A DNA stretch of 64,000 bases from Microbacterium pygmaeum (GCF_900100885.1 NZ_LT629692.1:1302001-1366000); one strand, 5' to 3'; positions 23,422 through 32,758 are shown, numbered from the stretch's first letter. The notes: generated by a model from the sequence alone, not told the origin. A program made the numbers and translations.

Positions 23422-25398
23422 CTACGCCGGAACCGGCGACGCCGCCAGCAGGTCGCGCGCGGATGCCACGCGGCGACGAGCCACCGCCAGAGTCGTCGCG
23501 AGGAACGCCAGCACCGACCAGATCGCCAGTCCCGCGATCGCGGCACCCAGTCCCGACGAATCGGTGAGTGCGGCGAGCATGCCGGTGTAGGCGGGCGAAG
23601 TCGGCATCAGCCCGGCGATGCTGGAGAGCACTCCCGGGACCGTCGAGACCACACCGGTCGCGACGGCCAGGACGCCGACGAGGGCGGCGAGCCAGCGCCC
23701 GGCGCCGCCGAACACGGCGACCAGCGCCTGGTTGACGGCGGCGAACGCGACGCCCGCCACGACGCACAGCGCCGCGAAGACCGACCACTGACCCCAGTCG
23801 TACGACGCGGCGATCTGCACGATGCCGGCCACGAGGAGTCCCTGCACCGCACCCAGCAGCGCCGCCGGCACGAGTGCCCGCAAGGCGAGCGCCACCGAGG
23901 GGGCACGCGAGGTCAGCGCCCGCCGCGACGCGGCCTGCAGGGCGACGAACGTTCCGAGACCGCCGAACCACAGCGCCAGCGTCGACAGCAGCGGCACTGC
24001 CGAGGCACCGAACAGCGAAGAGCCGACACCATCGGTGGTGACCGGGTCCGACACGACGCTCGCGAGGCTCGTCGCGTCGGCGTCCGAATACGACGGAACG
24101 GCAGCGGATGCCTGATCCAGGCCGTCCGCGAGGGTCGACGTGCCGGAGGCGAGCTGCGTCACGCCCTCGGCGAGCGAGGTCGCTCCGAGCCCGGCCTGCG
24201 AGATGCCGTCGCTCAGCTGCGCCGCGCCGGAACCGAGCTGCCGCGCGCCGGAAGCCGACTGGTCGGTGCCGCCGGCGAGCTGATCCAATCCGGCCGCGAG
24301 CGACGTCGCGCTGCCGCCGATCGTGCGGAACTGCGATGCGAATTCTGCCGTCGCGGCCGTGTCGAACTGCGAGAGCGCGCCGGATGCGTATCCCGCCGAG
24401 GTCGCTGCGGCCCCTGCGCTCTGCGCGGCCGCTGCGGCATCGTCGGCCGCCTGGTCGATCGCGGGGCACAGCGTCTGGTCCGGCCCGGCGGCGCACTGCG
24501 CCGACAGGGCGCCCAGCGAGGCGGCGAGCGCGCCGGCCTGGGTGGCGGATGTGATCGTCTGGGCTGCGGCATCCGTCGAATATCCGCTCACGGCCGCCGG
24601 CACCACGCCGTTCGCCGCGAGCGTGTCAGCTCCGGCGTTCACCCCGGCGGCCAGCTGCGACGCGCCCGACGAGGCGCTGCGGATTCCGCCCGCGATCGTG
24701 TCCAGTCCGGTGCCCAGCTGTCCCGCCCCGTCCGCCAGCGACGTCGCGCCGGAGCCGAGCTGCGTGGAGCCGTCGGCGAGCGCGGTGGCACCCGCTGCCG
24801 CCTGGGTGGCTCCATCGGCGAGCTGGTGTGCGCCGGAGGCGGCTTCGCCGAGCTGGTCGCCGAGCGTGGTGAATCCGAGGAAGACGTTCTCCAGATACAC
24901 CTGCGAGAGCTGCTGCCCGAGGATCGATGCGGCGGCCGAGGTCACCTGCGCGGTGATCGCGTCGTCGACCACCTTCGAGTCGGGGGGAGTGTTGACCTCG
25001 ATGGTGGCCTGCTCGGGCGTTCCGCCCGGGGCGGTCGAGGTCGCCGCCGCCGAGAAGTTCGACGGGATCGTGACGACGGCCTGGTAGGTGCCGTCTGCGA
25101 GACCTGCGGCGGCGTCCTGCGTGTTCGAGATCGTCCAGTCGAGATTGCTCTCCACTTCGTCGGATCCCTCCACGAGCCCCGCCGTGAGCTGTCGCCCGAG
25201 GGGGACGACCTGACCGTCGAGGGTCACCGGCTCGTCGTCGTTCACGATCGCGGCGCTCATGCTGTCGAGGCGCTCGGCGGGGTTGTACAGCGCGGCGACG
25301 AGGATGCCGCCGATCAGCACCGGCAGCAGCACCACGCCGACGATCGTGAACCAGGTGACGGGGCGGCGCGAGCGGGCGCGTTCCAGGGGAAGAGTCAT
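23422..25398 (-). CDS. YhgE/Pip domain membrane protein
   Basis: A 658-aa member of the YhgE/Pip group, related to ABC-2 type permeases. An N-terminal helix (TWFTIVGVVLLPVLIGGILV) is followed by an external domain beginning AAIVNDDEPV. A long repetitive region (about 180-430) of ladder-like units such as SLADGAGQLGTGL and QLADGATQAA comes next, then five or six C-terminal helices. Relatives include phage-infection protein and type VII-secretion-linked proteins; function here unknown. ATG 25398 overlaps the stop of the MMPL gene (ATGA). Confidence 0.88.
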   Translation of the reverse strand: MTLPLERARSRRPVTWFTIVGVVLLPVLIGGILVAALYNPAERLDSMSAAIVNDDEPVTLDGQVVPLGRQLTAGLVEGSDEVESNLDWTISNTQDAAAGLADGTYQAVVTIPSNFSAAATSTAPGGTPEQATIEVNTPPDSKVVDDAITAQVTSAAASILGQQLSQVYLENVFLGFTTLGDQLGEAASGAHQLADGATQAAAGATALADGSTQLGSGATSLADGAGQLGTGLDTIAGGIRSASSGASQLAAGVNAGADTLAANGVVPAAVSGYSTDAAAQTITSATQAGALAASLGALSAQCAAGPDQTLCPAIDQAADDAAAAAQSAGAAATSAGYASGALSQFDTAATAEFASQFRTIGGSATSLAAGLDQLAGGTDQSASGARQLGSGAAQLSDGISQAGLGATSLAEGVTQLASGTSTLADGLDQASAAVPSYSDADATSLASVVSDPVTTDGVGSSLFGASAVPLLSTLALWFGGLGTFVALQAASRRALTSRAPSVALALRALVPAALLGAVQGLLVAGIVQIAASYDWGQWSVFAALCVVAGVAFAAVNQALVAVFGGAGRWLAALVGVLAVATGVVSTVPGVLSSIAGLMPTSPAYTGMLAALTDSSGLGAAIAGLAIWSVLAFLATTLAVARRRVASARDLLAASPVPA

Positions 25399-28193
25399 GC
25401 GGATACCTCGGTGGTGCGGGGTGTGTGGGAGGAAGGATCGGATCCGGCGGGTGCAAGCGCGCCGCGCACGCTGACATCGAGTACCGCGGTGCCGGGGAAC
25501 CCGGCGTCGGACAGCAGGTCGCGAGCGGCCTCGGTCTGCGTCGCGGCGGTGAGCACGGCGAGGGCAGGAGTGGCGGATGCCGCGTCCCGCAGCACCGCCG
25601 CGGCCTGATCGCGCGTGGCGCCGACGACGGCGTCGAGACCGTCGACGACGAGGATGCGCGGTCTGCCGGCCGCAGCGCGGCGCAGGTCGCGGACCGGATC
25701 CGCCGAGCCGTCCAGCAGGGCCACCCCGACGTGCGAGCGCACCCATGCCTGCCGACCGGGGAGCAGGTGCCCCGCGACCCGCGCGCGCCCCTCGAGCGGC
25801 GCCCTGCCGGCGAGGGCGAGCAGGAGCGCGCGGGGTCCGCGGGCATCCCGCGCCGTGAGGACGAGTGCGCTACCGGGCTCGACGCGCAGAGCCACCTCGT
25901 CGACCAGTCGAAGATCGCCGGCGCTCACGCGCACGCCCTCGGTGACGACGGCTGCGGTCGTCTCCGGCTCCGGCCAGTCGGTCAGGGCGATCTCGCGCTC
26001 GACCGCCTCACCCTCGATGTCGAAGTGGGGGAGCACGCGCTGCAGCCATTTCGGCAGCCACCACGCCCTGTCGCCGAGCAGCGCCATCACGGCAGGCGTG
26101 AGCGTCATCCGCACGAGGAAGGCATCGATGACGATGCCGGCGGCAAGTCCCAGTGCGATCGGCTTGAGCGAGGCATCCCCTTCGGGAACGAACGCCGCGA
26201 ACACCGCGAACATGATCAGCGCGGCGGCCGTGACGACGCGTGCCGACGAGGTGAATCCCGACCGTACGGCGCCGATGGCGGTTGCCCGCGCCTCCGCCTT
26301 GGATGCGCCGGCCTTCCTCGCGTGGACGTAGTCTTCCCGCATGCGGGAGACCAGGAAGACCTCGTAGTCCATCGCCAGGCCGAACAGCACGCCCATCAGC
26401 ACGATCGGCATGAAGCTGATGATGGGTCCGGTGCGTGTGACATGGAGCGCGTCGGCCAGCCATCCCCATTCGAAGACGGCGGCAACGACGCCGAACGCGG
26501 CGGCGACGGAGAGCAGGTAGCCCAGCGCCGCCTTGATCGGCACGGCGATCGATCGGAAGACGATGGTCAGCAGGATCAGCGAGAGCCCGACCACGAAGAT
26601 CCCGAAGGGCAGCAGCGCCGCCCCGAGCTGATCGGAGATGTCGATCGCGACCGCCGTGAAGCCGGTCACCTGGATGTCGATGCCGAACTCGTCGAGCCAC
26701 CGGTCGTGCTGGTCGCGCAGCTCGCGGACGAGATCCGCCGTGGCGGGGTCATCGGGCGCCGTGGTGGGGATGAGCTGCACGATGCCGGTGTCGGCGGTCT
26801 GGTTCGGCGATGCCAGCGCGACCATCTCGACGCCGGGGAGCGTCTCCACATCGTCGGCCAGGTCGTTCATCAGGCCGACCGGGTCGGTCGAGGTGACGAT
26901 GGTGCCGGTCAGGATGATCGGGCCGTTGTAGCCGGGGCCGAACTCCTCGGCGACCAGGTCGTAGCTCTGGCGCGCCTCGTTCTCCTCGGGCAGCATCCCG
27001 GCATTCGGGAGTGCCAGGGCGAGGCTGGCGGCAGGGATGGCCATGATCCCGAGCGTGAGCACCACCGTCACGGTGGTGATGACCGGATGCCGCGCGACCA
27101 GGCCCACCCACCGCGAAGCAAATCCGGGGCGAGGGGATCGATCCTTCTTCGCGGGCCGGACGCGCTTGGGCCGACCGGCGACGCGGCCTTTCACGAATCC
27201 GAGCATGGCCGGGGTCAGCGTCACGGCAACGAGCACAGCGATGGCGACCGCCACGGCGGCGGCGATACCCATCGTGGTCAGGAACGGGATGCCCGCGAAG
27301 GACAGGCCGACCAGGGCGATGAGGACGGTGACGCCTGCGAACACGACCGCGGAGCCGGCGGTGCCGGTGGCGCGCGCCGCGGATTCCTCGACGTCCATTC
27401 CGCCGCGTACCTGATCCTGATGTCGCGCGGCGATGAACAGCGCGTAGTCGATGCCGACCGCCAATCCGAGCATCAGGGCGAGCAGGGGGGTCGTGGAGGA
27501 GATGCTCGCGAATGCTGTGGACAGGAAGATCAGCGAGATCGACAGCCCCACCCCGAGGATGGCGGTCAAGAGCGGGAGCCCCGCAACGACGAACGACCGG
27601 AAGGTCACGATGAGCACGAGGAGGGCGATGATGAGCCCGACGGCTTCGGTGAGGGTGACGCCCGGAACGGACAGGGCGAACAGGTCACCGCCCAGCGACA
27701 CCTGCGAGCCGGCGGGCAGTTCGTCACGGAGGTCGGTGGCGACTTCCTGCAGGGCGGTCTTGGTGCCCGGCGGGACGTCCGTGGCCTGTCCGTCGAACTG
27801 CATCCGCACGATCGCGGCATCGCCGTCGTCGGAGACCTGCCCGCGGACCATCTCATCGAACGGATCCGTGACCGCCAGGATCCCGTCGAGGTCTTCGAAC
27901 TGCGCGATCGTGTCCTGGATGTCCGACAGGTACGGGTCCTGGTCGATCGCGGCGCCGTCGGCGGAGACGATGATCATCTGCGCGCTGGTCCCGCTGGCCT
28001 GCGGGAACGTGCGGTTCAGCTGCTCGATGCCGGCCTGCGACTCGGTGCCGGGGATCGAGAACGTGTTGTCCGTACCCTGCCCGAGGGTCAGCGCGCCGCC
28101 GCCGGCGATGCCCAGGAGCAGAAGCCAGGCCATAAGGACGCGCCAGGGGTGCCGATACGACCAGCGACCGAGCGCGTAGAGAAGGGTGGACAC
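25395..28193 (-). CDS. MMPL/RND exporter with a C-terminal degenerate ABC-ATPase-like domain
   Basis: A 932-aa fusion. Residues 1-730 form an MMPL transporter: helix 1, an external domain, a helix bundle (GLAVGIDYALFIAARHQD with the proton-relay Asp), a second external domain and a second bundle (FGLAMDYEVFLVSRMRE). Residues about 750-910 read like an ABC nucleotide-binding domain: PGSALVLTARDARGPRALLLALAG in the Walker A position but without GxGKST, and ILVVDGLDAV as a Walker B. No LSGGQ signature is seen. GTG 28193 has GGAGG upstream. It is cotranscribed with the YhgE gene, divergent from the TetR gene. Confidence 0.87.
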   Translation of the reverse strand: MSTLLYALGRWSYRHPWRVLMAWLLLLGIAGGGALTLGQGTDNTFSIPGTESQAGIEQLNRTFPQASGTSAQMIIVSADGAAIDQDPYLSDIQDTIAQFEDLDGILAVTDPFDEMVRGQVSDDGDAAIVRMQFDGQATDVPPGTKTALQEVATDLRDELPAGSQVSLGGDLFALSVPGVTLTEAVGLIIALLVLIVTFRSFVVAGLPLLTAILGVGLSISLIFLSTAFASISSTTPLLALMLGLAVGIDYALFIAARHQDQVRGGMDVEESAARATGTAGSAVVFAGVTVLIALVGLSFAGIPFLTTMGIAAAVAVAIAVLVAVTLTPAMLGFVKGRVAGRPKRVRPAKKDRSPRPGFASRWVGLVARHPVITTVTVVLTLGIMAIPAASLALALPNAGMLPEENEARQSYDLVAEEFGPGYNGPIILTGTIVTSTDPVGLMNDLADDVETLPGVEMVALASPNQTADTGIVQLIPTTAPDDPATADLVRELRDQHDRWLDEFGIDIQVTGFTAVAIDISDQLGAALLPFGIFVVGLSLILLTIVFRSIAVPIKAALGYLLSVAAAFGVVAAVFEWGWLADALHVTRTGPIISFMPIVLMGVLFGLAMDYEVFLVSRMREDYVHARKAGASKAEARATAIGAVRSGFTSSARVVTAAALIMFAVFAAFVPEGDASLKPIALGLAAGIVIDAFLVRMTLTPAVMALLGDRAWWLPKWLQRVLPHFDIEGEAVEREIALTDWPEPETTAAVVTEGVRVSAGDLRLVDEVALRVEPGSALVLTARDARGPRALLLALAGRAPLEGRARVAGHLLPGRQAWVRSHVGVALLDGSADPVRDLRRAAAGRPRILVVDGLDAVVGATRDQAAAVLRDAASATPALAVLTAATQTEAARDLLSDAGFPGTAVLDVSVRGALAPAGSDPSSHTPRTTEVSA

Positions 28194-28223
28194 AGCGCCT
28201 CCGGGATCGGATCAGAGTGAATG

Positions 28224-28239
28224 GATACAGCGCTGTATC
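28224..28239. promoter_or_regulatory. Candidate TetR operator palindrome
   Basis: GATACAGCGCTGTATC is a perfect 16-bp palindrome between the divergent MMPL and TetR genes. A degenerate second site, AATACATCACTGCATCG, follows at 28241. Confidence 0.75.
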
Positions 28240-28320
28240 GAATACATCACTGCATCGTAAGGCGGGGCCGCGTCCCGAAACTGAAGAAGCCGTGTGAAGA
28301 TGGCAGGCGGAGGAGGATGC

Positions 28321-28965
28321 ATGACCGATGTGCTGGGTGCGACCACGCGACGCCGCGAAGCCACCCGTCAGAAGCTTCTCGATGCCGCGGCGCAGCTGTT
28401 CGCCGAAGAGGGTCTGGACGCGGCATCCGTCGAAGCGATCTGCGAACGCGCCGGCTTCACGCGCGGCGCGTTCTACTCGAACTTCGAGACCAAGGACGAG
28501 CTGTTCCTCGAGCTGTGCGGGCGGGTCGCGCGCGCACGCGTCGCCGCGGTGCGTGGGCGGGTCGCCGCGCTCGAGGGTGACGCGCAGTTCCCGCCGCTGA
28601 CGGCCGATCCGCTCGCGATCGTGCGGCAGATCCTCGAAGTCACGGCGGATGACCGTCTCGGGATCCTCCTGATGAGCGAGATCCGCATCAATGCGCTGCG
28701 CAATCCGCAACTCGGCGCGGCCTACCTCGCGCAGGACGCGGAGTTGAGCGAGGGTGTCACGCAGATCGTGACGGATGTCGCGCAGGCCGCGGGCCTGAAG
28801 TTCCGCATCCCACCCGCAGAAGCCGCGCGTCTCATGCTGACGGTGTGGGAGAGCGAAGCCACGCGAGGCGTGATGTCCGGCGCCGAGGATGCGGAACTGT
28901 CTCGGCGCACCAGCGAAGGTCTGGCGCGGGTCGCGCAGCTGATCATCGAGCCGCCGCTGGCCTGA
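28321..28965 (+). CDS. TetR/AcrR-family transcriptional regulator
   Basis: A 214-aa repressor-type protein. The N-terminal helix-turn-helix reads AAQLFAEEGLDAASVEAICERAGFTRGAFYSNF, a textbook TetR motif. The C-terminal ligand domain is all-helical. ATG 28321 sits just after GGAGGAGG; an in-frame GTG at 28294 is less likely. It faces the MMPL-YhgE operon across 127 bases that contain a perfect 16-bp palindrome, so it probably represses that export operon and itself. The ligand is unknown. Confidence 0.9.
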   Translation: MTDVLGATTRRREATRQKLLDAAAQLFAEEGLDAASVEAICERAGFTRGAFYSNFETKDELFLELCGRVARARVAAVRGRVAALEGDAQFPPLTADPLAIVRQILEVTADDRLGILLMSEIRINALRNPQLGAAYLAQDAELSEGVTQIVTDVAQAAGLKFRIPPAEAARLMLTVWESEATRGVMSGAEDAELSRRTSEGLARVAQLIIEPPLA

Positions 28966-29106
28966 TCGGGTCGCTCTGGGCGCCGCCTGCACACTGTCGC
29001 GGATTGCGCCAGCCCCCCTCGCCGGAAGGTGCAGAGGAGTTGGCTGAGCGGACGGTCGGCGACGGAAGCGATATGCGCTCCGTTCGCCTCGAGAGGGAGC
29101 GATCTG

Positions 29107-29457
29107 ATGGACAGGATTCACTACGCGGGCCACTCCGTGCTGACCGGCACGGCGATCGCCGAGGCGCTGCTGGATTACGCGCAGGCGCTCGCGGAGGCGG
29201 GCGGATCCTCCACCGTCCAGCTTCCGATCCTCAACGAGGACGGATCGCGTGGCCGGTCGGAGGTGCTGGTCGGTCCGTCCAGTCAGCTCATCTCCGACGC
29301 GGAGGAATCCGAGCACGAGGAGCTCACGGACGTCGGTCTGGTCAGCAGACTGCGCACCGAGGCCGAGGGACTCCGTGCCCACGGGAAGCCGTCGACACCG
29401 CTGGAGATCGCCGCATCACCCGACGCGTCCGGCTCGTCGGCCGACTTCGATCTCTGA
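29107..29457 (+). CDS. Small acidic protein of unknown function
   Basis: A 116-aa protein without signal peptide or membrane segment. The N-terminus (HYAGHSVLTGTAIAEALLDYA) looks helical, the middle (STVQLPILNEDGSRGRSEVLVGPSSQL) beta-rich, and the C-terminus acidic and disordered. ATG 29107 has GGGAG upstream. Its 3' end overlaps the convergent menC gene by 42 bases. The 140-base gap before it, after the TetR gene, shows no clear feature. No family recognised. Confidence 0.65.
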   Translation: MDRIHYAGHSVLTGTAIAEALLDYAQALAEAGGSSTVQLPILNEDGSRGRSEVLVGPSSQLISDAEESEHEELTDVGLVSRLRTEAEGLRAHGKPSTPLEIAASPDASGSSADFDL

Positions 29458-30468
29458 GCGCTCGCGCGGATCGGCGAGGAGGGCGTGGCAGCGTCCGATG
29501 CGGGCTCGCCACCATTCCAGGCGTTCATCGGATGCCGCGTGCTCAGCGAGGAGCGCCGTGACCGGGGTGACGCGTCCGACCGGCAACCTGCCATCGATCG
29601 GTGCCAGCGCGGGTGAGATCACGTCCGCAGTGAGCAGTGCGGCCGTCCCGAGACCGCAGTCGTAGTCCAGTTCGGGGAGGGCCGCGGCCAGCGAAAGGCC
29701 CATCGACAGTCCGACCGAGCTGTCCAGAGCGCTGGAGACGACCGCGGGAAGCCCCGCCGCGGCGACGATCTCGAGTGCGCGATGCGTGCCGCCGAGCGGC
29801 TGGGCTTTGATCACGAGCAGGTCGGCCGCGCCCGCACGAGCGACGGCGAGCGGGTCGGACGCTTTGCGCACGCTCTCATCGGCGGCGATCGGGATCCCCA
29901 TGTACTTCACGCGCGCACGCAGCTCGGCGAGTTCCTCGACGCTCGCGCACGGCTGCTCGACGTATTCGAGATCGAACTCCGCCAGCGCGTGGATCGCATG
30001 CTCGGCCTCGTCGACGTTCCAGCCGCCGTTGGCGTCGATGCGGATCCGCCCTTCGACGCCCATGGCTTCTCGTACGGCCCGGACGCGGGCGACATCCTCG
30101 GCCAGGACCTGCCCGAGCTCGGCCACCTTGACCTTCGCGGTGCGGCACCCGTCGAATCGGGCGAGGATGCCGGCGACGGCAGAGGGCCGGACCGCCGGCA
30201 CCGTCGCGTTGACGGGGATCGAGTCCCGCAGCGCCTCGGGCTGCGGCATCCATCCGAAATCGATCGCGGCTGCCAGCCACGGCGCTGCCTCGGCGTCGTC
30301 GTACTCGAGGAACGGCGAGAACTCCGTCCAGCCCTCCGGGCCGGACAGGAGCGCCGCTTCGCGAACGTCGATCCCGCGGAAGCGGGCCGCGAGCGGCAGC
30401 CTCACCACGACGAGTCGATCGAGCAGGTCGGCGAGCGGAGGAAGGGATGCTGCGGCGTCGGTGCTCAC
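29416..30468 (-). CDS. menC: o-Succinylbenzoate synthase
   Basis: Enolase-superfamily enzyme of menaquinone synthesis, 350 aa, dehydrating SHCHC to o-succinylbenzoate. The catalytic Lys pair is in RTAKVKVAELG, the metal ligands in RIDANGGW, YVEQPC and AADESVRK, and the opposite-face Lys in LLVIKAQPLGG. GTG 30468 was chosen because the family starts here and a CATGAT box lies six bases upstream. It is divergent from the PadR gene by 98 bases and separated from menB by three unrelated genes. Confidence 0.92.
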   Translation of the reverse strand: MSTDAAASLPPLADLLDRLVVVRLPLAARFRGIDVREAALLSGPEGWTEFSPFLEYDDAEAAPWLAAAIDFGWMPQPEALRDSIPVNATVPAVRPSAVAGILARFDGCRTAKVKVAELGQVLAEDVARVRAVREAMGVEGRIRIDANGGWNVDEAEHAIHALAEFDLEYVEQPCASVEELAELRARVKYMGIPIAADESVRKASDPLAVARAGAADLLVIKAQPLGGTHRALEIVAAAGLPAVVSSALDSSVGLSMGLSLAAALPELDYDCGLGTAALLTADVISPALAPIDGRLPVGRVTPVTALLAEHAASDERLEWWRARIGRCHALLADPRERSEIEVGRRAGRVG

Positions 30469-30534
30469 GCTCCCATCATGCCCGCCACGACGTCGCTGTG
30501 CGGCCCTTTGGTTGGCCATCAATGCGTCGTTGAC

Positions 30535-30559
30535 TATAGTGTGCGATACACAGTACAGT
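30535..30559. promoter_or_regulatory. Promoter/operator region of the PadR gene
   Basis: TATAGT (30535-30540) pairs with TTGGCC 17 bases upstream as a possible promoter. An inverted repeat with GTGT and ACAC arms follows, and TACAGT (30554-30559) lies seven bases before the PadR ATG. The AT-rich composition and symmetry suit PadR autoregulation. Confidence 0.5.
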
Positions 30560-30566
30560 GTGAAGC

Positions 30567-30899
30567 ATGAGCGAGACCGAAGCACTCGAGACCCACCTGC
30601 AGGAGTTGCGGCGCGGCACCGTCGTGCTCGCCTGTCTGCGGATGCTCGCCGAGCCGGGATACGGCTACGGACTCCTCGAAGAGCTCCAGGCGCGCGGGTT
30701 CGACACCGACGCCAACACGCTGTACCCCCTGCTCCGGCGTCTCGAGAAGCAGGGACACCTCACGAGCGAGTGGAACACCGACGAGGCCAGACCCCGCAAG
30801 TTCTACCGCACCAGCGCCGCCGGACTGCGCCTGGCCGGTGCCCTCACCACCGAATTCCGAGCGCTCGCGAACGCGATCGACGCACTCCCGAAAGACTGA
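30567..30899 (+). CDS. PadR-family transcriptional regulator
   Basis: Winged-helix regulator, 110 aa. It shows the PadR core LRRGTVVLACLRML, YGYGLLEEL, the recognition part TDANTLYPLLRRLEKQGHL and the wing ARPRKFYRTSAAG. It is followed after two bases by a membrane protein with an N-terminal HAAS-type domain; PadR-HAAS pairs are common, with the regulator controlling its own operon. The operator-like repeat directly upstream supports autorepression. Confidence 0.9.
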   Translation: MSETEALETHLQELRRGTVVLACLRMLAEPGYGYGLLEELQARGFDTDANTLYPLLRRLEKQGHLTSEWNTDEARPRKFYRTSAAGLRLAGALTTEFRALANAIDALPKD

Positions 30900-30901
30900 C
30901 C

Positions 30902-31894
30902 ATGACCACCGCAACCCTCACCGAGCGTTACATCCACGCCGCTACCCGCAGCGTGCCGGAGAAGAGCCGCGCCGACCTGCGCGCCGAGCTCGAGGCATCC
31001 ATCGACGATGCCATCGACGCACGCATGGCATCCGGCGACGGCAGGGCGGATGCCGAGCGGGCCGTCCTCACCGAGATGGGCGATCCCGACCGGCTGGCCG
31101 CCGACTACTCGGATCGGCCGGCCTTCCTGATCGGTCCGCGCTACTACTTCGAGTGGCTTCGGCTCGTGAAGCTGCTGTTCGTGATCGTCCTGCCCCTCGC
31201 GGTCGCAGGCGTCGCACTCGGACAGCTGATCGCCGGCTCGACGAGCGGCGGCATCGTGGTCGGCGGGGTCATCGGATCGACGGTGGTGGCGGCGATGACG
31301 ATCGCCCTGCACCTGGCGTTCTGGCCCACCCTGATCTTCGCGATCCTCGAGCGCAGCGATCGCTCCGCGTCGCCGGCATCTCGGGCGAGCGCCCCTTGGA
31401 CGCAGTGGTCGCTCGATCGCCTGCCGGAGATCCGTCCGAAGGGCATCGGCACCGCCGACCTGGTCGCCTCGCTCGTGTACGTCGCCCTCATGATCGGCGC
31501 ACTGCTGTGGGATCAGTTCGTCGGATTCGTCTTCATCGACGGCGACGGGGTGCCGATCCTCGATCCCGCGCTGTGGTCGTTCTGGCTGCCCGTGCTGCTC
31601 GTCGCGCTCCTCGGCGAGGCGGTGTTCGCGGTATTGCTGTTCCGCAGCGGTCGTTGGACCGCCGGCCTGGCGATCGCCAACGCCGTCCTTGCCCTCGTGT
31701 TCGCGGTGCCGATCGTCTGGCTCGTCGCGCAGGACGCGCTGCTGAACCCGGCGTTCTTCGCCGCTGTCGCCGGTGAGGACGCCGCTGAGGTCGGCTCGAT
31801 CGTGGGGATCGTGGTCGCCTGCACCGCCGCCGCGATCGCGGTGTGGGACATCGTCGACGGCATCATCAAGGCGGTGCGCGCTCGCCGCGGGTGA
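30902..31894 (+). CDS. HAAS/DUF1700-type membrane protein, PadR partner
   Basis: A 330-aa membrane protein. Residues 1-75 form the soluble permease-prefix/HAAS-type domain (ERYIHAATRSVPEKSRADL with the conserved MGDPDRLAADYSDRP). Six or so hydrophobic segments follow. Such proteins accompany PadR regulators and are thought to sense membrane or cell-envelope signals; direct evidence for this one is lacking. ATG 30902 is two bases after the PadR stop, so the genes are cotranscribed. Confidence 0.85.
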   Translation: MTTATLTERYIHAATRSVPEKSRADLRAELEASIDDAIDARMASGDGRADAERAVLTEMGDPDRLAADYSDRPAFLIGPRYYFEWLRLVKLLFVIVLPLAVAGVALGQLIAGSTSGGIVVGGVIGSTVVAAMTIALHLAFWPTLIFAILERSDRSASPASRASAPWTQWSLDRLPEIRPKGIGTADLVASLVYVALMIGALLWDQFVGFVFIDGDGVPILDPALWSFWLPVLLVALLGEAVFAVLLFRSGRWTAGLAIANAVLALVFAVPIVWLVAQDALLNPAFFAAVAGEDAAEVGSIVGIVVACTAAAIAVWDIVDGIIKAVRARRG

Positions 31895-31951
31895 GAGCAC
31901 TCGCGACCCGCAGGCGACCCCGGCGCGACCCGAGTCGTAGCCGAGCGAATC

Positions 31952-31957
31952 TAGGCT
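31952..31957 (+). promoter_or_regulatory. -10 box of leaderless-type LLM promoter
   Basis: TAGGCT lies six bases before the ATG at 31964. Confidence 0.55.
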
Positions 31958-31963
31958 GGAGCA

Positions 31964-32758
31964 ATGCTCACCGACACCCCCGTACGGCTCGGCGTCCAGC
32001 TCAAGCCGCAGCACGTCGCCTACACCGACATCCGCGACGCGGTGCTGCGCCTGGAAGAGATGGGCGTGGACATCCTCTTCAACTGGGATCACTTCTTCCC
32101 GCTGTCGGGTGACCCCGACGGCCTGCACCTCGAGTCGTGGACGATGCTCGCGGCGTGGGCCGAGCAGACCGAGCGCGTCGAGTTCGGCGCTCTCGTGAAC
32201 TGCAACAGCTACCGCAACCCCGACCTGCAGGCCGACATGGCCCGCACGATCGATCACATCTCGGCCAAGGGCGGCGAGGGCCGGTTCATCTTCGGCACCG
32301 GATCCGGCTGGTTCGAACGCGACTACGACGAGTACGGGTACGACTTCGGCACCGCGGGATCGCGCCTGAATGACCTTGCCGGAGGCCTGGATCGCGTCAC
32401 CGCTCGCTGGGACGTGCTGAACCCCCCGCCGACCCGCCGCATCCCGATCCTCATCGGGGGCAAGGGCGAGCAGAAGACGCTGCGCATCGTCGCCCGTCAC
32501 GCGAACATCTGGCACAGCTTCGTCGGCGCCGACGAGCTGCCGCACAAGCTGTCGGTGATCGACGACTGGGCGCAGAAAGAGGGCCGCGACACCTCGGACC
32601 TGATCGTCTCGAACGAACTCGAGCGCCGCGATCAGCCGGACGCGGACGCCCTCCACGCCGCCGGGACCCGACTGTTCACCCTCGGCTTCGGTGGCCCGGA
32701 CTGGGACTACGACCTCGTCCGGTCCTGGCTGCGGTGGCGCGACGAGAAGAACGGCTGA
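31964..32758 (+). CDS. LLM class F420-dependent oxidoreductase
   Basis: Luciferase-like fold protein, 264 aa, shorter than most relatives. Markers are VRLGVQLKPQHVAY, DILFNWDHFFPLSG, FGALVNCNSYRNPDLQADM, RFIFGTGSGWFERDYDEYGY and IPILIGGKGEQKTLRIVARHA. It is probably F420-dependent by analogy; substrate unknown. It stands between the PadR-HAAS pair and menB, with its own -10 box at 31952. Involvement in quinone metabolism is not supported by anything seen. Confidence 0.86.
   Translation: MLTDTPVRLGVQLKPQHVAYTDIRDAVLRLEEMGVDILFNWDHFFPLSGDPDGLHLESWTMLAAWAEQTERVEFGALVNCNSYRNPDLQADMARTIDHISAKGGEGRFIFGTGSGWFERDYDEYGYDFGTAGSRLNDLAGGLDRVTARWDVLNPPPTRRIPILIGGKGEQKTLRIVARHANIWHSFVGADELPHKLSVIDDWAQKEGRDTSDLIVSNELERRDQPDADALHAAGTRLFTLGFGGPDWDYDLVRSWLRWRDEKNG

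Noticed and set aside
25425..28220. 931-codon open frame on the plus strand
   Set aside because: Shadow of the MMPL gene; composition dominated by Arg, Gly, Asp and His and no recognisable domain.
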